Part shown: positions 27,638 through 37,406 of the stretch, in pieces
How positions within the stretch are numbered: the first letter of the stretch is position 1
Layout: the number at the start of each line of letters is the position of its first letter
From: Gammaproteobacteria bacterium
GTDB taxonomy: Bacteria > Pseudomonadota > Gammaproteobacteria > Pseudomonadales > Azotimanducaceae
Direction of reading: 5' to 3'
DNA length: 64,000 nt
Assembly (NCBI GenBank): GCA_026707945.1
Contig: JAPOVV010000105.1
Location: 1-64,000 of the forward strand
Notes under the pieces: model-generated
The model's database searches: none
What the model was told of the DNA's origin: nothing
Seen by the model: the letters and a program-made list of their open reading frames with translations, nothing else
Program-made: the position numbers and the translations under genes

Positions 27638-29283
27638 TATTGAAGCATGGCTTCAGAAAAACTCAATGGAATGTCGGTCTGATCCTGAAGATGTGGAAGT
27701 ACATATAGTGGATCGGCAAATCCATCTCGAACCGAGCGCGCTCGGAGCGCGTTGATGCTGCCCGTAGGCACCCGATGGAACTCCGGCGCTTGCATGCGTT
27801 CTGAGACCCGTTTCACAGCCCACTCAGAGTTACAACTTTCTAGGGCATTGTCAAACCAATTAGCAACTAGCTCTGGTTCCCATGCACTCTCACTTTCGAC
27901 GTAAAGTCGGTAGTGCTTGCTATCAGTGTCACTCGTCATTAAGAACTGACTAATTTCGCACCCGTGTTCAGCATTGAGTTTTTCGATTGCAGAAATCACG
28001 TGCGATTCCGCGAGGCGCTCTCCGTTAATGTTGGTGCTACTCGACCCGTTCTGCACGAACTCAAACGTTGGCGTGTTATGGACTTTGCCGGTAACCCTCA
28101 CGATCTGATCTGTCTGGAGCCGATATAAACCGGAACGGGTCGTCACTAAAACGTAGTACTCTTGACCGACGACAAGCTCGTCCAAGAGCTTCAGCTGACC
28201 AAATCCCGCTTCCCATGCTGATCTTTCGGCGAATTCGTAGAAATTTCGATGGAACGAAAGTAAACAAGCATTACTCCTAGTGTCAACATTGATCGTGCCA
28301 AAGGACGCACTAGATTGGTAGCCAAGTTCGAGAACCGGTGTCCCCTCGGGTAACTGCGTGCGCAAGAATTGGGCTGATGATCGGCAACTACCTGCAGTCC
28401 AGCAGATAACGCCTCGGATTTTTGGCCAGAAATCCCCAAATACCTTGCGATCTTTCGTCTCAGCAAGTGTACGTAGTTGCTCCGCACGCTTCGGATTCGC
28501 GCGCAAGAATTGTCTACCGCGTAGCGCCTGCTGAATTCGTTCAGGCAGAATCCCCTTTTCGATCGCATCACAAATCTCATCGAAATTCTGATTGATCACA
28601 TATAGAAGGTGTACCAACGTTGCCGGATTTGCAGTCACTAAGCAGGTTACTTTCGTCTCTGCAAGCGCAATGATCGCATGAGCCAAGTACCTAGTCTCCG
28701 GGTTCTTGATAGCGGTAATTTCGGTATTTGAAATACATCGCCGTCGCATAAAGCTAGGCAGATTTCGGAAAACAAACCCAGTGACGGTACCTTGCGGCAA
28801 GCCTGTTTTGGAAAACGACCTAGGCTCGCCTTCCAATAAAGCAAGAACGCGGTTTCGCCACAAACCGTAGTGTCGTAACCATGCGTACGCGGTCAATCTG
28901 ACATCTCGGCGCGCGTCACGCAACGCGTCTGCCGTAAATGGGAAAGCTTTGAAGTTCTTCGGGTCCGCATTGTGGTTGAGGTAGACAAACTGACGGGCAC
29001 ACAGCACGTACTTACCCGACGATTCTTGCAAGCGCAAATCGTTTTTGATATCGGCGTACGTGTTTAATCCAATTTGCGCTCGAAACTCTTCAAGATCACG
29101 GATGAAGCTGAATCGGTAGGTCCGACCAATCTGCGATTCCTTGTTATCTCGCACGATGCGCTTCAATAACGCAATCTGTATGTTCCGCGGTTTTTTCGTC
29201 AAGTGGATGAATCGATGAAACGCATATACGTCAAGTAACCCACTGAGCATCCAATAGACTGCATAGGCGATCCAACTGATCAC
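27637..29283 (-). CDS. GH3 superfamily acyl-acid adenylating enzyme
   Basis: A 548-residue protein with a hydrophobic N-terminus ([22 protein letters not shown]). The GH3 plan is visible: [20 protein letters not shown] (early motif), [12 protein letters not shown], and [16 protein letters not shown] near the middle, which corresponds to the adenylate-binding Y-x-S/T-S motif. [24 protein letters not shown] matches the GH3 hinge. Plant GH3 proteins join amino acids to jasmonate or auxin through an acyl-adenylate; bacterial roles are largely unassigned. It is translationally coupled to the LLM gene, suggesting a shared pathway. Confidence 0.82.
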   Translation of the reverse strand: MISWIAYAVYWMLSGLLDVYAFHRFIHLTKKPRNIQIALLKRIVRDNKESQIGRTYRFSFIRDLEEFRAQIGLNTYADIKNDLRLQESSGKYVLCARQFVYLNHNADPKNFKAFPFTADALRDARRDVRLTAYAWLRHYGLWRNRVLALLEGEPRSFSKTGLPQGTVTGFVFRNLPSFMRRRCISNTEITAIKNPETRYLAHAIIALAETKVTCLVTANPATLVHLLYVINQNFDEICDAIEKGILPERIQQALRGRQFLRANPKRAEQLRTLAETKDRKVFGDFWPKIRGVICWTAGSCRSSAQFLRTQLPEGTPVLELGYQSSASFGTINVDTRSNACLLSFHRNFYEFAERSAWEAGFGQLKLLDELVVGQEYYVLVTTRSGLYRLQTDQIVRVTGKVHNTPTFEFVQNGSSSTNINGERLAESHVISAIEKLNAEHGCEISQFLMTSDTDSKHYRLYVESESAWEPELVANWFDNALESCNSEWAVKRVSERMQAPEFHRVPTGSINALRARSVRDGFADPLYVLPHLQDQTDIPLSFSEAMLQ

Positions 29284-29659
29284 GTGTGATAAGCCTTATT
29301 GTGATTGTCTCTGACGAGCATCGATCTAGATCGTCTCATTCCTAACTGTTGCGACCCATTCGATTTGAGTTGATTCACAGCGCGATTTACGTATGCGGCA
29401 ATTATTGTGAATTGGTGCGTCAGGAGCGGAAGAATAAGTCACCCCCTAAATAGGCAGATCGCAGCACGTCGAATAGGCTCGTACTTAAGGGCGTACCAAA
29501 TCGAATATCGTACATGTGCATCGGACATAGCATAAAACCGCGCTCAGCGACCCTGCCAATCGTCGAAGAATGGGTCTACTCAGAGCACCCATTAGAATAA
29601 ATCTGCCAGTTTCACTGACGAGTATTTAAATTGCCGTCTAAAAATTTGGACAAACGTAA
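29284..29659. other. Divergent intergenic region with a 12-base perfect palindrome
   Basis: A 376-base gap between the divergent GH3 and SDR genes. CGATCTAGATCG at 29322-29333 is a perfect palindrome about 40 bases upstream of the GH3 start and could be an operator. I find no gene, tRNA or clear promoter boxes elsewhere in it. Confidence 0.4.
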
Positions 29660-30457
29660 ATGACCGATTGGTTTTCAATCCAAGACAAAGTCGCGCTTGT
29701 GACTGGTGGTTCGCGAGGAATCGGAGAGATGATCGCGACGGGTTTCCTACTGCATGGCGCTAAGGTCTACATTAGCTCGCGCAAATCTGACGTATGTGAT
29801 GCGACAGCCGCCAGATTACAGGATCAATATGGAGGAAGTTGTACTTCAATTCCAGCTGATCTATCTGAACTTTCAAGCATTGAGACGCTAGTCAGCGCAA
29901 TAGCAGAACGCGAATCGCAGCTGGACATCCTGGTCAACAACGCTGGATCAACCTGGGGTGCCCCCTTAGATGAGTTTCCAGAAGTCGGATGGGACAAAGT
30001 GATGGACACCAATGTGAAGGGAGTCTTTTTCATGATCCAGAAGTGCCTCCCGTTGCTTCGTAAATCGGCGACCCGAGAGGACCCCGCTCGAGTCATCAAC
30101 ATCGGCTCCGTTGACGGCATCAAGACACCTGGTTTCGAAAACTTCTCATACGGGCCGTCAAAAGCAGCGGTCCACCACTTAACCCGACAAATGGCTGCAC
30201 AGCTTGTTCGCGAAGACATCATTGTCAACGCCATCGCACCCGGTCCATTCCCGTCATGGATGCTCAGCGCTGGAGTCGGTTTCGGGGGCGAGGTAGAAGG
30301 AGCAGATTGGGAATCCGTAGGACGCGGTAACCCCAGAAAGCGCGTTGGCACGATGGAGGACATTGCAGGTCTTGCAATATTCCTCAGTTCTCGAGCAGGC
30401 GCATACACCGTCGGCGAGACCATCACCTGCGATGGTGGCGCGGTTGCGGTATCCTAA
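29660..30457 (+). CDS. Short-chain dehydrogenase/reductase (SDR)
   Basis: A 265-residue Rossmann-fold enzyme: TGGSRGIG (15-22) binds the dinucleotide, NNAG stabilises the core, and the catalytic Ser and YxxxK lie in NIGSVDGIKTP and YGPSKAAV. The C-terminus FLSSRAGAYTVGETITCDGG is typical of classical SDRs. In length and form it resembles 3-oxoacyl-ACP reductase-type or gluconate-type SDRs, and the substrate is unknown. It stands alone between the GH3 gene and the ATP-grasp triad. Confidence 0.88.
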   Translation: MTDWFSIQDKVALVTGGSRGIGEMIATGFLLHGAKVYISSRKSDVCDATAARLQDQYGGSCTSIPADLSELSSIETLVSAIAERESQLDILVNNAGSTWGAPLDEFPEVGWDKVMDTNVKGVFFMIQKCLPLLRKSATREDPARVINIGSVDGIKTPGFENFSYGPSKAAVHHLTRQMAAQLVREDIIVNAIAPGPFPSWMLSAGVGFGGEVEGADWESVGRGNPRKRVGTMEDIAGLAIFLSSRAGAYTVGETITCDGGAVAVS

Positions 30458-30578
30458 CGACAATTTGAGAATCAGTACAAAATCCAGAATGCCACTTCGT
30501 AAGGGCATTCAGGAGCTCATTCAAAGCGCAGACCTGTAGGTAAAGCGCTTTCCGTCTTAGGCTATAAGGTACACGGCA

Positions 30579-32012
30579 ATTAGGTTCGACGACTACCCGC
30601 TCGATCCCAAGTTCTTCGACGAGTTCTTACAACCCGATCGACAACCTCGCGACTACACGCGCGCGCTGTACGAGGCATTTTCGGAAATGCCGCCTGAACG
30701 GATGGCGACGATTCAAGAACGTGTTACCCGGTCATTTACAAATGAAGGAATTTCGTTCACGTTATACGACGAGGATGAAGCAACCGAACGCATCATTCCG
30801 ATTGATGCTATTCCTCGTATCGTGCCACAGAGTGAATGGCTCACGATCGAAACAGGTCTGAAACAGCGAGTCAGTGCACTCAACCGTTTCTTGCATGACG
30901 TTTACCACGACGCTCGCATCATCAAGGATGGCGTGATTCCGGTCGACATCATCAAGAGCTGCCCCCAATATCGCTTAGAAATGCATCGGGTCACAGTTCC
31001 GAATGACGTATATGTAGGCATATGCGGTAGCGATATCGTGCGAACGAACGACGGCTATCGCGTACTCGAAGATAACTTGCGCGTACCGTCAGGTGTTTCC
31101 TACATGATCGCAAACAGGCGTGCCGTTAAGTCCAACATGCCACGCATTTTTCGCCAAAACGAAGTCATGGAAGTTGAACACTATGGTCGAAATCTGTTCG
31201 AGACACTGAGGGAACTAACCTGGACGCAAACAAGTGAACCTTCAATCGCACTACTCACTCCAGGCCTCTTCAATGCAGCCTTCTACGAGCACGTATTTCT
31301 CGCTCATGAAATTGGCGCAGCGCTTGTTGAAGGACAGGATCTGGTGGTGAACGATGGGTTTGTCTACATGCGTACGACCACCGGCCTCAAGAAAGTGGAT
31401 GTCATCTACCGGCGTGTCGATGACGACTTCATCGATCCATTGGCGTTCCGCAGAGATTCCGTATTAGGCGTTCCAGGACTGCTGCATGCGTTTAAGCTCG
31501 GAAACGTAGCTCTGGTAAACGCACCCGGGACCGGCGTAGCGGACGATAAAAGCGTCTATGTTTACGTACCTGAAATGATTCGTTACTACCTAAGCGAAGA
31601 ACCTATACTCCAAAACGTCGATACATACTTGTGTCGCAGACCAGAAGACCTTGAATACACACTTGATAACCTCGACAAACTCGTTGTTAAGACGGTCGGT
31701 GGATCTGGCGGGTATGGAATGTTGATCGGTCCCCAAGCAACCCAAGAGGAACGCAGTAAATATGCGCAGGAAATCCGAGACGATCCTGCGAATTTCATCG
31801 CTCAACCATTGATGCAGTTGTCGCGTTCGCCTTGCTGGATCGAAGGTGCGCTTCGCCCACGTTGCGTTGACCTACGACCGTTTATTCTTCAAGGCGCAGA
31901 AACAAGGATCGTCAGTGGTGCTTTCTGTCGCGTAGCGTTACCAGAAGGTAGCTATGTCGTCAATTCCAGTCAAGGTGGTGGCGGAAAAGATGTATGGGTT
32001 GTTCGAGATTGA
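30579..32012 (+). CDS. Circularly permuted type 2 ATP-grasp protein (non-ATG start)
   Basis: First gene of a conserved three-gene set. The first in-frame ATG is at 30687, but the 36 codons before it read as a family-like N-terminus (RFDDYPLDPKFFDEFL...RDYTRALYEAFSE). The frame closes at a TAG at 30558-30560, so initiation must be at ATT 30579, ACG 30573 or ATA 30564, or the start codon is mutated. AAGG at 30566-30569 sits nine bases before the ATT. Core motifs: YRVLEDNLRVPSGVSYM, VIYRRVDDDFIDPLAFR, VKTVGGSGGYGMLIGPQA, and DLRPFILQG. The family is predicted to form amide bonds (peptide-like ligation). Confidence 0.85.
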   Translation: MRFDDYPLDPKFFDEFLQPDRQPRDYTRALYEAFSEMPPERMATIQERVTRSFTNEGISFTLYDEDEATERIIPIDAIPRIVPQSEWLTIETGLKQRVSALNRFLHDVYHDARIIKDGVIPVDIIKSCPQYRLEMHRVTVPNDVYVGICGSDIVRTNDGYRVLEDNLRVPSGVSYMIANRRAVKSNMPRIFRQNEVMEVEHYGRNLFETLRELTWTQTSEPSIALLTPGLFNAAFYEHVFLAHEIGAALVEGQDLVVNDGFVYMRTTTGLKKVDVIYRRVDDDFIDPLAFRRDSVLGVPGLLHAFKLGNVALVNAPGTGVADDKSVYVYVPEMIRYYLSEEPILQNVDTYLCRRPEDLEYTLDNLDKLVVKTVGGSGGYGMLIGPQATQEERSKYAQEIRDDPANFIAQPLMQLSRSPCWIEGALRPRCVDLRPFILQGAETRIVSGAFCRVALPEGSYVVNSSQGGGGKDVWVVRD

Positions 32013-32015
32013 GCA

Positions 32016-32999
32016 ATGCTAGCAAGAAGCGCTGAATGCTTGTATTGGATGGGACGTTACCTCGAACGGACGGAACACCTATGTCAGTTACTAGGGGTTC
32101 AGATAGGCGCTCTAATCGATCGACCCGTTAGTGAACTGACGTTCGGTTGGCATCGAATCTACAAGCATCTGCAAGAAACACCTCCGTCCGGTGAAAAGGC
32201 GGAGGAGTTTTCATTCTCGGAGGATGAGTCACTCGCCGACGCCTATACACTCACCGATGATCTGACGTTCGAACCGAGCAACAAATATTCGATCTGGAGC
32301 TGCTTCGCGCAAAGTAGAGAGAACGCCCGTCAAGCCCGACACTGCATTTCCGAAGACATGTGGAGTTCGCTAAACCTGAGCTATCTGCGTATACGAGACG
32401 CGACGCTCTCCGATATTTGGCAAGATGAACCAGAACTGTTCTATGTAGATCTTGTCCGTGATGTAAATACTTTCTTTGGCATGGCGTCGGTTTCAATGTA
32501 TCGTGACGAAGGATGGGACTTCCTGCAGCTCGGCAAGACGATCGAACACCTGCAGTTGCGGGTGAATCTACTAGCTATTCAATCGCAAGACAGCATTCCG
32601 TTGCCTCCAGATGGTTCGCGCGATTTCGAATGGACCAGCCTTCTCAACGCGTATCGCGCGAGCGGTGCATATCAGCAGAACTACGGTATCGACGTAAACG
32701 CAAACGACGCCTTGGACATGCTCGTCTCAAACGCGGACCTTCCGAACTCCCTCATGTACGCGATCACACGTACCGATGAGAGAATTCGAGACTTGGATAC
32801 TGCACCCGACGCGAAATCTGGCGATTCTGCGCTAAGGTTCTCAGGACGTCTCAAGTCCCTTGTCGCACACGAATGGCCTGACACGGAAGATCGAGCGCGC
32901 ATGCTCGTAATGATCGGCAATTTGGCTGAAAGACTTCACGATCAAATCGCGGAAGCGTGGTTTAACTATCGAAACGAAAACGCATCGAGGCAGTTTTAA
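32016..32999 (+). CDS. Alpha-E domain-containing protein
   Basis: A 327-residue, largely helical protein starting three bases after the ATP-grasp stop. The N-terminus LARSAECLYWMGRYLERTEHL is the family signature; SCFAQSRENARQARHCISEDMWSSLN is the other strongly conserved helix. Members occur almost always with the circularly permuted ATP-grasp protein and a transglutaminase, and are predicted to work with them on a peptide or amide product, though no activity has been settled for most. Its stop overlaps the next ATG by one base (TAATG), showing tight coupling. Confidence 0.88.
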   Translation: MLARSAECLYWMGRYLERTEHLCQLLGVQIGALIDRPVSELTFGWHRIYKHLQETPPSGEKAEEFSFSEDESLADAYTLTDDLTFEPSNKYSIWSCFAQSRENARQARHCISEDMWSSLNLSYLRIRDATLSDIWQDEPELFYVDLVRDVNTFFGMASVSMYRDEGWDFLQLGKTIEHLQLRVNLLAIQSQDSIPLPPDGSRDFEWTSLLNAYRASGAYQQNYGIDVNANDALDMLVSNADLPNSLMYAITRTDERIRDLDTAPDAKSGDSALRFSGRLKSLVAHEWPDTEDRARMLVMIGNLAERLHDQIAEAWFNYRNENASRQF

Positions 33000-33913
33000 T
33001 GGCACAGATCATGCGATACGACATCAAGCATACGACGTCATATCAATATGAAGAGAACATCAGTTCGTGCGTGATGTCGCTTTGCATGCAGCCTCGAAAC
33101 CATCGAGGTCAGACGGTAAACAGCTTCTTCATTCATACCTCACCCATTACTTCGTTTAGCGTGGAATTCGACGCGTTTGGCAACCGGCACCACTTTTTCG
33201 ATATCGACCATCCGCACGATCAACTCGATATTACGGTCTCGGCTGTCATCGAGCGCGAAACGCGAGATCCACCAAATGATGGATTCTCGCTCCCAATCAG
33301 CTCGTGGTCTGAACTCGAGGCACTAGAGAACGATTGGGACATGTGGGAGTACCTTCGTTCTACTAAACGAACCACGGTATCCGATGTGTTGAACGAGTGG
33401 CTCAAAACCATTCCCTCATCTGGCGAAGACGACCCCTATTCGCGTCTAAGAAGATTGACGCGATATATGTTCAAGACTTTTGAGTACGAACCGGGATCGA
33501 CGCACGTCGATTCCACCATCGACCATTTTTTAGAAATGCAAGCCGGGGTATGTCAGGACTACGCCCATTTGATGATCGCGGTGGCTCGATCCTGGGGCAT
33601 ACCCGCTCGTTACGTATCCGGTTACCTATACGATGCGGAAGAACACACGCTTCGTGCGGAAAACGCTACGCATGCGTGGGTCGAATGTTGGCTACCGCAA
33701 CTAGGATGGATGCCTTTCGATCCAACCAACGCTAAGGTTGATGATGAGAATCTGATTACCGTGGCTATCGGTCGCGATTACGGTGATGTCGCGCCTTCTC
33801 GAGGCGTCACGTTCGGTGGAGGTCGAAGTGAACTATTGGTTGGCGTCAACGTGAAGCGTCAATGGGCGGAATCGAATCCACAATCGACTGAACGTCAAGC
33901 CATGCAGCAGTGA
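32999..33913 (+). CDS. Transglutaminase-like cysteine protease family protein
   Basis: A 304-residue protein. The N-terminal strand region (YDIKHTTSYQYEENISSCVM) is the usual beta domain preceding the papain-like core. The catalytic triad is visible as Cys185 in QAGVCQDYAH, His225 in NATHAWVE and Asp241 in MPFDPTNAK. No signal peptide is seen, so it is probably cytoplasmic. As the third member of the ATP-grasp/alpha-E/transglutaminase set it may cleave or transfer the amide bond formed by the ATP-grasp enzyme (inference from published genome-context analyses of this set). Confidence 0.9.
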   Translation: MAQIMRYDIKHTTSYQYEENISSCVMSLCMQPRNHRGQTVNSFFIHTSPITSFSVEFDAFGNRHHFFDIDHPHDQLDITVSAVIERETRDPPNDGFSLPISSWSELEALENDWDMWEYLRSTKRTTVSDVLNEWLKTIPSSGEDDPYSRLRRLTRYMFKTFEYEPGSTHVDSTIDHFLEMQAGVCQDYAHLMIAVARSWGIPARYVSGYLYDAEEHTLRAENATHAWVECWLPQLGWMPFDPTNAKVDDENLITVAIGRDYGDVAPSRGVTFGGGRSELLVGVNVKRQWAESNPQSTERQAMQQ

Positions 33914-33920
33914 GGCTTGA

Positions 33921-35624
33921 TTACCTCGCCAACGGTCCTCTTAGGAGCTCACCACTCTGAGAACCAGTGTGAACGTTTCGCTCTAGGAATACTTCACCGT
34001 TCACGATCGTATTTTTGATTCCATGCGCCACCTGCTTGAGGCGACGCGCACCTGATGGCAAATCATGGACGACCTCGGGCATATCTGGACCGATAGTAGC
34101 TGGATCAAAAATCGTTACATCTGCGGCGTTGCCAACCCGCAGCAAACCTCTATTCTTCAGTCCCCATCGCTTCGCCGGAACGCTCGTAACAAGACGTACG
34201 GCCCCTTCCAGTGTCAGCGCATTCTCTTCTCTAACCCAATGCTTGAACAGGTGCGTCTGGAGTGAGCTATCCATGATCTGAGATACGTGCGCTCCCGAAT
34301 CTGAAAACGTGCACACTGTATTGGGCGTCTTAATGAGGTCGATTACTTCAGAATCAATCTCATTGGCAATGGGTTGTCGAAACATTGCCTTGAAATCGCT
34401 CTCAACAGCTAGATCAATCATCAATTCGACGGGTGAAATCCCCTTGTGCGCAGCGAGCTCATCCATCCGTTTTGTGCCACCGGACGGCTCATCGAGTAAA
34501 AACGTCCAGTGCCAATCTGGCGGTCGTACTTCTGCACCAATGGCGCGATGTCGTTCGCTTGGATGCGAGGCGATTTCGACGAGTTTCGCCTTTATCTCGG
34601 GGTCGCTAAGTTTGATGATCTGCTCGGCTTTGGGAAGACTTCGTATTTCACGCCAAAGCTCCCAACTATCAAACGGAGTGCGCGTTTCAAAACTCAATAT
34701 CACATTGAGAGCACGTGAATGTACTTGTGTGAACATCTCCCCACCAGCGGCATTAACGTCCTGCACAAAGTCGAGATAACCTCGCCAAAAATCCGGTGCG
34801 CGTCGGGAACTGAACATGCCAAATGTCACAGGGACGCCGTAGTCAACCGAAAGTTCACGTAGACGATTTTGATAGTCTAGAAGTCGTTCTGGATGTCGGC
34901 CCGTATCTTCCGACGCGATTTCAAAGATTCCCGCACCCGTCTCCCGCATCTTGGTCACGATGTACTTAACCTCGGACCAATCTGCTAACCGACTCGCAAC
35001 CGGTTTTCGGTCGGCTGTTTCGTGATTTCTCGTGCGCGAAGTTGAGAAACCGATCGCACCCGCCTTTACGGCTTCTTGAACAATGGATGCCATCGTTTTC
35101 AGTTCGTCTTCCGTCGCACTCTCCTCGAATGCCCGTTGACCCATCACGTACGTTCGGAGTGCGCTATGGCCGACATACCCCGCATAGTTGATGCCTTTAG
35201 GTGTGGCTGCTACCGCATCCATGTATTCCGGATAGGTTTCCCATCGCCACTCAATGCCTTCAAGCATGGCTTCTCGCGAGATGTCTTCCGCACGTTCCAG
35301 ATTCCTGAACACGAGATCTGCCTCGTTCTCACGACATGGCGCTAACGTAAATCCGCAATTTCCCATCACGACACTCGTGACACCGTGATAGCACGAGCAC
35401 GATCCGAGTTGATCCCAAAAGACCTGCGCGTCCATATGAGTGTGGCCGTCAACAAAACCCGGAGAGACGACATGACCTTCCGCGTCAATTGTCTGCTTCG
35501 CCTGCTCGCTCAGTTTTCCAATCGCTGCTATTTGACCGTCCTTTACTGCAACATCAGCCTGTACGCCGGGAGTGCCGGAACCATCCACTACGAGTCCGTT
35601 CTTTATTAGCAGGTCGTGTGCCAC
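33921..35624 (-). CDS. D-aminoacylase-like amidohydrolase family protein (paralog 1)
   Basis: About 567 residues from the GTG at 35624, chosen because it gives the MAHDLLIKNGLVVDG start shared with the other two copies; a GTG at 35633 is also possible. The metal-binding GFVDGHTHMDAQ, the Cys in NCGFTLAPC, and the late FSDSGAHVSQIMD Asp are present. TQVHSR keeps a His that the two paralogs lack. The N-acyl-D-amino-acid deacylase family hydrolyses N-acyl amino acids, ureas or hydantoin-like rings. The gene is divergent from the LLM gene at 35780. Confidence 0.87.
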   Translation of the reverse strand: MAHDLLIKNGLVVDGSGTPGVQADVAVKDGQIAAIGKLSEQAKQTIDAEGHVVSPGFVDGHTHMDAQVFWDQLGSCSCYHGVTSVVMGNCGFTLAPCRENEADLVFRNLERAEDISREAMLEGIEWRWETYPEYMDAVAATPKGINYAGYVGHSALRTYVMGQRAFEESATEDELKTMASIVQEAVKAGAIGFSTSRTRNHETADRKPVASRLADWSEVKYIVTKMRETGAGIFEIASEDTGRHPERLLDYQNRLRELSVDYGVPVTFGMFSSRRAPDFWRGYLDFVQDVNAAGGEMFTQVHSRALNVILSFETRTPFDSWELWREIRSLPKAEQIIKLSDPEIKAKLVEIASHPSERHRAIGAEVRPPDWHWTFLLDEPSGGTKRMDELAAHKGISPVELMIDLAVESDFKAMFRQPIANEIDSEVIDLIKTPNTVCTFSDSGAHVSQIMDSSLQTHLFKHWVREENALTLEGAVRLVTSVPAKRWGLKNRGLLRVGNAADVTIFDPATIGPDMPEVVHDLPSGARRLKQVAHGIKNTIVNGEVFLERNVHTGSQSGELLRGPLAR

Positions 35625-35779
35625 GTGTTTCACTCTAAATCGAAGAGATGCGAAATGCTAACACGTCCGCGTTGATGTACCACATGTCGATTGAAGCGCA
35701 ACTCGCTTTCTTTGCTTTGAGCGAAAAAGTCTCGCTACGCCACCCCTCTATACTTGCGCCCAAACCGCTCGGGCATCTC

Positions 35780-37015
35780 ATGAAATTCGGCATCTTCTAT
35801 GAACATCAGCTTCCTCGGGATTGGCAGCACGACAGTGAACATCGCCTTCTCAAGAATTCATTAGCGCAAATTGAGCTAGCTGATCAGCTGGGATTCGACT
35901 ATGCATGGGAGGTCGAGCATCATTTTCTTGAGGAATATTCACACTCGTCCGCGCCCGAAGTATTCCTCGCGGCTGCAAGTCAACGTACCAAAAACATCCG
36001 TTTAGGTCACGGCATCGTTCAGATGACCACGAACCATCCAGCGCGCGTCGCCGAAAAAATCGCGACGCTGGATCTGGTGTCAGATGGTCGTGTCGAACTA
36101 GGGTTAGGAGAAGGCGCGTCGGTCACGGAGTTACATCCCTTCAATTTACGTTTCCGAGACAAGCGAGATGTTTGGGAAGACGCGGTTCGATGCACTCTCC
36201 CTATGTTCTGGAATCATGGCTGGGAGTACGACGGAGAATTCTTCAAGTTCCCGCTGCGCGCGGTCGTACCGAAGCCTCTTCAAAAACCTCACCCTCCACT
36301 TTGGGTTGCCTGCTCTCAGTTAGACACCATCAAGTATGCGGCACACCGAGGCATGGGTTCACTGTGTTTTAAATTTGTGAGTTTGGATGCCGCACGCGCT
36401 TGGGTCAATGCTTACTACAACACGTTCGTTCGCGATCTAGAAAAACTTGAGGAATATCAGACCAATCCCAATATCGCTGTTGTCAGTGGCTTTATGTGTG
36501 CCGCAACAGATGATGAAGCTTGGGAAAAGGCGGACGGGTGGACGTTTTTTCAGTTTGCTCTTCAGCTCTACAACAAGGAAGGTCCGTTCGCACCGGGTTC
36601 GATGAACTTCTGGGAACGCTATCAGGAATGGAAACAAACGCCTGCAGGACAGAAGCGGTCTGGGAGCGAACTGATTGGTTCACCCGACACCATACGACAG
36701 AGACTTCTCGAATTGGAACAGTCCAACGTCGATCAAGTCATCTTGCTCAACCAAGCGGGTAAGAACACTCACGAAGATATTTGTTCAAGCCTGGAGCTAT
36801 TCGCCAACGAAGTTATGCCGGAATTTCACGCGCGCCATGGAGAGCAAGAAGCATGGAAAGCCGCAGTATTGAACGGTGAGATTGAACTAGAAGACCTCGA
36901 CACAGATCCTTATAACTTCGCCGCTCGTGGAAAACCGACGTTGCCTTCGTCTCATGACAAGAAAAACGCCATCTCTGGCGTCGTAGGACGTCCCGAAGCT
37001 CAATCGATAAGTTGA
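35780..37015 (+). CDS. LLM class flavin-dependent oxidoreductase
   Basis: About 411 residues from the ATG at 35780, where homology begins (MKFGIFYEHQLPRDW); the open frame extends 44 codons upstream without family resemblance. YAWEVEHHFLEEYSHSSAPEVFL and GIVQMTTNHPARVAEKIATLDLVSDGRVELGLGEGA are clear luciferase-like motifs, and PLWVACSQLDTIKYAAHRGMG is the cofactor region. The long C-terminus is rich in acidic residues. Divergent from the amidohydrolase gene, so the two may be co-regulated. Confidence 0.85.
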   Translation: MKFGIFYEHQLPRDWQHDSEHRLLKNSLAQIELADQLGFDYAWEVEHHFLEEYSHSSAPEVFLAAASQRTKNIRLGHGIVQMTTNHPARVAEKIATLDLVSDGRVELGLGEGASVTELHPFNLRFRDKRDVWEDAVRCTLPMFWNHGWEYDGEFFKFPLRAVVPKPLQKPHPPLWVACSQLDTIKYAAHRGMGSLCFKFVSLDAARAWVNAYYNTFVRDLEKLEEYQTNPNIAVVSGFMCAATDDEAWEKADGWTFFQFALQLYNKEGPFAPGSMNFWERYQEWKQTPAGQKRSGSELIGSPDTIRQRLLELEQSNVDQVILLNQAGKNTHEDICSSLELFANEVMPEFHARHGEQEAWKAAVLNGEIELEDLDTDPYNFAARGKPTLPSSHDKKNAISGVVGRPEAQSIS

Positions 37016-37079
37016 TAACCTTGGATGTCGTATCTACCAATTGGGAAGCTATTCATATATCTATTTGATTTTAAAAACT

Positions 37080-37406
37080 TTAATCGGGTTCTTCCACTCG
37101 AAATAGATTCATTAACCCTTGTAAGGAGAATGCTCCTTTTGCGGAAAGTTTGCTAACTACCCAGCCAGAAAGTGCGGCTATTACAACGAGCACAGTGATA
37201 ACCAGCATATACCCCATCACGAGAATGAACACCGTCACGGCTTCGACAAACCCAACACTCTCTCCCGATGAGCGTCGCGCTTCAATAAAGAAATCCAAAA
37301 TGGGAACGAGAAGACCCATGCCCAGAATCACGCCGCTGAACACCATCGCAATCACGACCATCACACAGCTGATAGCTCCGGCGACGGCAGGATGTGACCA
37401 ATTCAT
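37080..37406 (-). CDS. Small membrane protein in ABC exporter operon
   Basis: A 108-residue protein with a hydrophobic pair at about 8-40 (AISCVMVVIAMVFSGVILGMGLLVPILDFF) and a second at about 60-88 (VFILVMGYMLVITVLVVIAAL). Its ATG overlaps the stop of the preceding small gene by four bases, so it belongs to the ABC exporter operon. I do not recognise a family. It may stabilise or regulate the exporter. Confidence 0.6.
   Translation of the reverse strand: MNWSHPAVAGAISCVMVVIAMVFSGVILGMGLLVPILDFFIEARRSSGESVGFVEAVTVFILVMGYMLVITVLVVIAALSGWVVSKLSAKGAFSLQGLMNLFRVEEPD

Noticed and set aside
29824-30426. 200-codon minus-strand open frame
   Set aside because: Antisense to the SDR with intact catalytic motifs; composition is shadow-like.
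34309-34779. 156-codon plus-strand open frame
   Set aside because: Antisense to the D-aminoacylase-like gene, whose metal motifs are intact.
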